Source: Flaccisagitta enflata | Lineage: Eukaryota > Chaetognatha > Sagittoidea > Aphragmophora | NCBI GenBank assembly: GCA_965153355.1 | Contig: OZ231127.1 | Span: 5,518,001-5,582,000 of the forward strand | Direction: 5' to 3' | Length of the DNA stretch: 64,000 nucleotides | In this document: piece after piece, positions 61,875 to 64,000 of the stretch | Numbering within the stretch: position 1 is the first letter of the stretch | Layout: the number at the start of each line of letters is the position of its first letter | Notes under the pieces: generated by a model | The model's input: the letters and a program-made list of their open reading frames with translations, nothing else | What the model was told of the DNA's origin: nothing | The model's database searches: none | Translations under genes and position numbers: made by a program

Positions 61875-62421
61875 ATGATAGACGAGTCAAGACGAGACAA
61901 GCATTGTGGAAGAGCAAATGAAGCTAGGGGGCTGATATTGGGAATATAAACTACTAAAAGAATGATTTATTCCCCATGATATTTGGTTGTCATGGAAACA
62001 CATTTCCATGTATTCTCGCCAAAATATATTTTGAGAATTTTTTTGAGGGGAAATTGCTTAAAATTAAATTTACTACAACTTTCCCACAATATCTGCTGTA
62101 AGAACATCGCTCGTTTGGCCGTTGCTAGGGAGCGTATCCATGTATGACAACCCCTAGCAACTGCTAAACGAGTTACATTCTTACAGAACATACTATGGGA
62201 AAGTTGTAGCAAATTTAATTTAAGCAATGTTCCCTCAAAAAATTTCCCAAAATGTTTATATTTTAGTGTAAATACAAGGAAATGCGTTTCCATGGCAATC
62301 AACTACCATGGGCAATAAAGCATCATTTTATTAATCTGTATTCCAAATATCAATCCCATGACTTCATTTGAATTCTTACAATGCTTGCCCCCGTTATCTC
62401 AAGTCTAGACGAGATCTACTG
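61875..62421. mobile_element. AGTAGAT-TIR palindromic element, copy 2
   Basis: The right end GCTTGCCCCCGTTATCTC, then AAGTCTAGACGAGATCTACT, is well kept; the left end (TAGACGAGTCAAGACGAGAC) has decayed. Inner arms are strongly inverted, e.g. ACAACTTTCCCACA against GGGAAAGTTGTAGC, and CGCTCGTTTGGCCGTTGCTA against CCCTAGCAACTGCTAAACGAG. Related to 35133-35691. Confidence 0.68.
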
Positions 62422-62451
62422 AATCCAATTGTAGTATAAATGAGAAAAAAA

Positions 62452-63156
62452 TGTCGCAAAAGCGTTCGATGGTCAGCGGTACCCGTTGCCCCCTTACGAG
62501 TGTATATGGATGTGTGAGAGTGAGAGGGGCAGCGGCCCTGAAGTATGCTTAGTAAGTTTGAAGGTTCTTGACTGGGGTTTGAGCCTTGAGGCTGTTATTT
62601 GAGCCTTACAACTGATTTCAGCCTTGAGGCTTGGATCTGAGACTTGAGGCTAGGGTTTGAGCCTCGATTCTGTGATTTGAGCCTTGAGGCTGGAATATGA
62701 GCCTTGAGGCTGGAAATTGAGCCTTGAGACTGGGATTTGAGCCTTGAGGCTGTGATTTGAGCTTCAAGGCTGGGATTTGAACCTTAAGGCTAAAATGTGA
62801 GCCTGTAGACTGGGATTTGAGCCTCGTGGCAGGGATTTTAGGCTTGAGACTGGGATTCGACCCTTGAGACTGGGATTTGAGCCTCAAGGCCGGGATTTGA
62901 GCCTTTTGGTTGGAATTTGAGCCATTAGGTTGGGATTTGAGCCTCAAGGCTGGGATTTGAGCCTCAAGACTCAGATTTGAACTTCAAGGCTGGAATTTAG
63001 GCCTTGAGGCTAGAATTTGGGCCTTAAGACTAGGATTTAGGCCTCGAGGCTGGGATATGAGTTTCGATGGGGGTGGTTGGACGGAGAAGAAGAAGGAGAA
63101 ATTTCCTCTGTGTGAAAACATAGGTCATCGCCCCCTTTGGGGCGGCTGCCCAAAAA
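62452..63156. mobile_element. GGCC-TIR element with 20-bp minisatellite, complete
   Basis: GTCGCAAAAGCG, GATGGTCAGCGGTACCCG and GGGGCAGCGGCCCTGAAG form the left side. The right side is AACATAGGTCATCGCCCCCT and TTGGGGCGGCTGCCC. The array (62570-63065) has ~25 units of GAGCCTTGAGGCTGGGATTT. A GGACGGAGAAGAAGAAGG spacer follows as in the 31309 copy. The left inner TIR is shortened. Confidence 0.72.
62570..63065 (+). repeat. 20-bp minisatellite (GAGCCTTGAGGCTGGGATTT)
   Basis: About 25 diverged units of the family satellite. Ser/Gln/Pro/Lys frames on the minus strand are artefacts. Confidence 0.93.
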
Positions 63157-63164
63157 GGAAGAGG

Positions 63165-63262
63165 TGCCTGTAAACCAGAATGGATGTCTGTAAACCAGAA
63201 TTTATGTCTATAAACCAGAATGGATATCTGAAAACCAGAATGGATGCCTGTAAAACAAAATC
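63165..63262 (+). repeat. ~22-bp tandem repeat (ATGTCTGTAAACCAGAATGG)
   Basis: About four and a half units of TGTCTGTAAACCAGAATGGA directly after the GGCC-TIR element. Confidence 0.88.
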
Positions 63263-63890
63263 AGAAGTCACTAAAGTTTTACAAAAACCTCTCTGTTTTT
63301 CAATAATGATGAATGTTGATTGATTGTATCCCTACCAAAAGTGTCTGTAAGGGGAACTGCTAACCACTTTTCGCCCAAGCACATCTCTTTAAAATTATCT
63401 GCTATGGATCAAGAGGAGAGAAAATATTGCCTCGTCACGATGAACAGATATGATTTAGACTCAAAAAAAGACTCATTTCGATTTTCCTCCTCCTCTTCTT
63501 CTTCTTCGTTGCCACGTGTTTTAATTTTATAGAGAAGTTAACCTAAATTTCTTCTTTAAGTTTCTTCTCCAATTTCCTTCTCCTTTTCTCTCCAAAACCC
63601 GTCAAATTCAATCTCAAAATTCGGATACGCGCGAACGCGTTCCCAGAACTTACCCTGCCGCAGCTCCTGGAGCTCCTGCTGCTACTGCAGCAGCATGGGT
63701 ATTGCTGCTGCTTTCAATTCGATAAATATACAAAGATGCTATTACGCAAATCTAGAACTTTCTCTGCCGCGTTTGCTGCCGTCGCTGCTGTCTTATGTCG
63801 AGGCTGCAGCGGAGAAGAAGAGACGAGGCTGCTGCCTTTAGATCTTATTTGTATATTGCATTGACTCACCTTTTTGCGACGATGACTCAC
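63263..63890. other. Presumed intron of the minus-strand gene; no other feature
   Basis: It contains short CTCCTCTTCTTCTTC and CTGCTGCTACTGCAGCAGC runs. The donor of the exon at 63891 faces into this region. Confidence 0.35.
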
Positions 63891-64000
63891 CTGTTTCGCC
63901 TCAAACTCGTCGCTTGCTCGGTTTTCCCCTTCAAATTTTGATTCCATCAATGTAACAGACTCGTCTGGACAAGCCAATTGCAAAGCAATGAGTGTCTTTA
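63891..64000 (-). CDS. Coding exon, 3' part, of a gene extending beyond the window
   Basis: On the minus strand the frame reads from the window edge KTLIALQLACPDESVTLMES, then KFEGENRASDEFEAKQ, and meets a consensus donor CAG|GTGAGT at 63890. A second consensus donor, AAG|GTGAGT, lies exactly 21 nt further on (63869); its use would add VSHRRKK in frame. The start and identity of the gene lie outside the window. I do not recognise the protein. Confidence 0.6.

Overview
The window is nuclear DNA of an animal. It has spliced genes with short introns of about 270-300 bp, non-LTR (LINE) and BEL/Pao retrotransposons, many small inverted-repeat elements and a very heavy load of micro- and minisatellites. 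I cannot assign a phylum. No rRNA, true tRNA gene, CRISPR array or bacterial operon is visible.

Layout. 1-3700: repeat mosaic. 3743-7978 (+): five-exon gene for a secreted, furin-site-rich precursor of about 1037 aa; its first two introns are each almost exactly one copy of the same inverted-repeat element. 8.3-11.9 kb: simple repeats and a ~145-bp tandem repeat. 11.9-25.3 kb: a three-deep nest. LINE-B (minus) is split by a 5'-truncated LINE-A (minus), which is split by a very young BEL/Pao element (plus, 15158-23905) with near-identical 917-bp LTRs and a perfect 5-bp target duplication. That element keeps a long gag but has lost reverse transcriptase, RNase H and part of integrase. 25.3-36.6 kb: satellites and nested non-autonomous elements. 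36.7-40 kb: a foldback element and two possible coding exons. 40-47 kb: mostly repeats. 47378-53956 (+): a probable gene for a multi-pass membrane protein, with a triplicated upstream exon and one in-frame TAG in its main exon. 54-63.3 kb: further elements. 63891-64000 (minus): the 3' part of an exon of a gene that continues beyond the window.

Several element families recur, so they can be defined by comparing copies. (1) A GGGTGTGTTT-TIR element of ~260 bp with 3-bp target duplications, which supplies two introns of the secreted-precursor gene. (2) A family starting with a hairpin (AGTCGCGTGC..ACGCGACT and variants) and ending with the complement of the same stem plus GGCCTTGTTT; the stem sequence differs between copies but mostly matches within a copy. 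(3) A GGGCAGCGGCCCC-TIR element enclosing a 20-bp minisatellite. (4) A ~890-bp CACA..TGTG element with 5-bp target duplications and two convergent tRNA-like modules. (5) 597-bp Tc1-like elements flanked by TA. (6) An AGTAGAT-TIR palindromic element. Many carry satellites internally, which may help explain why satellites are so abundant here.

The strongest candidates for undescribed biology are intron creation by family 1, the copy-specific stem coding of family 2, and the tRNA-like modules of family 4. All coordinates and family assignments come from reading the sequence only; no database or alignment search was run.
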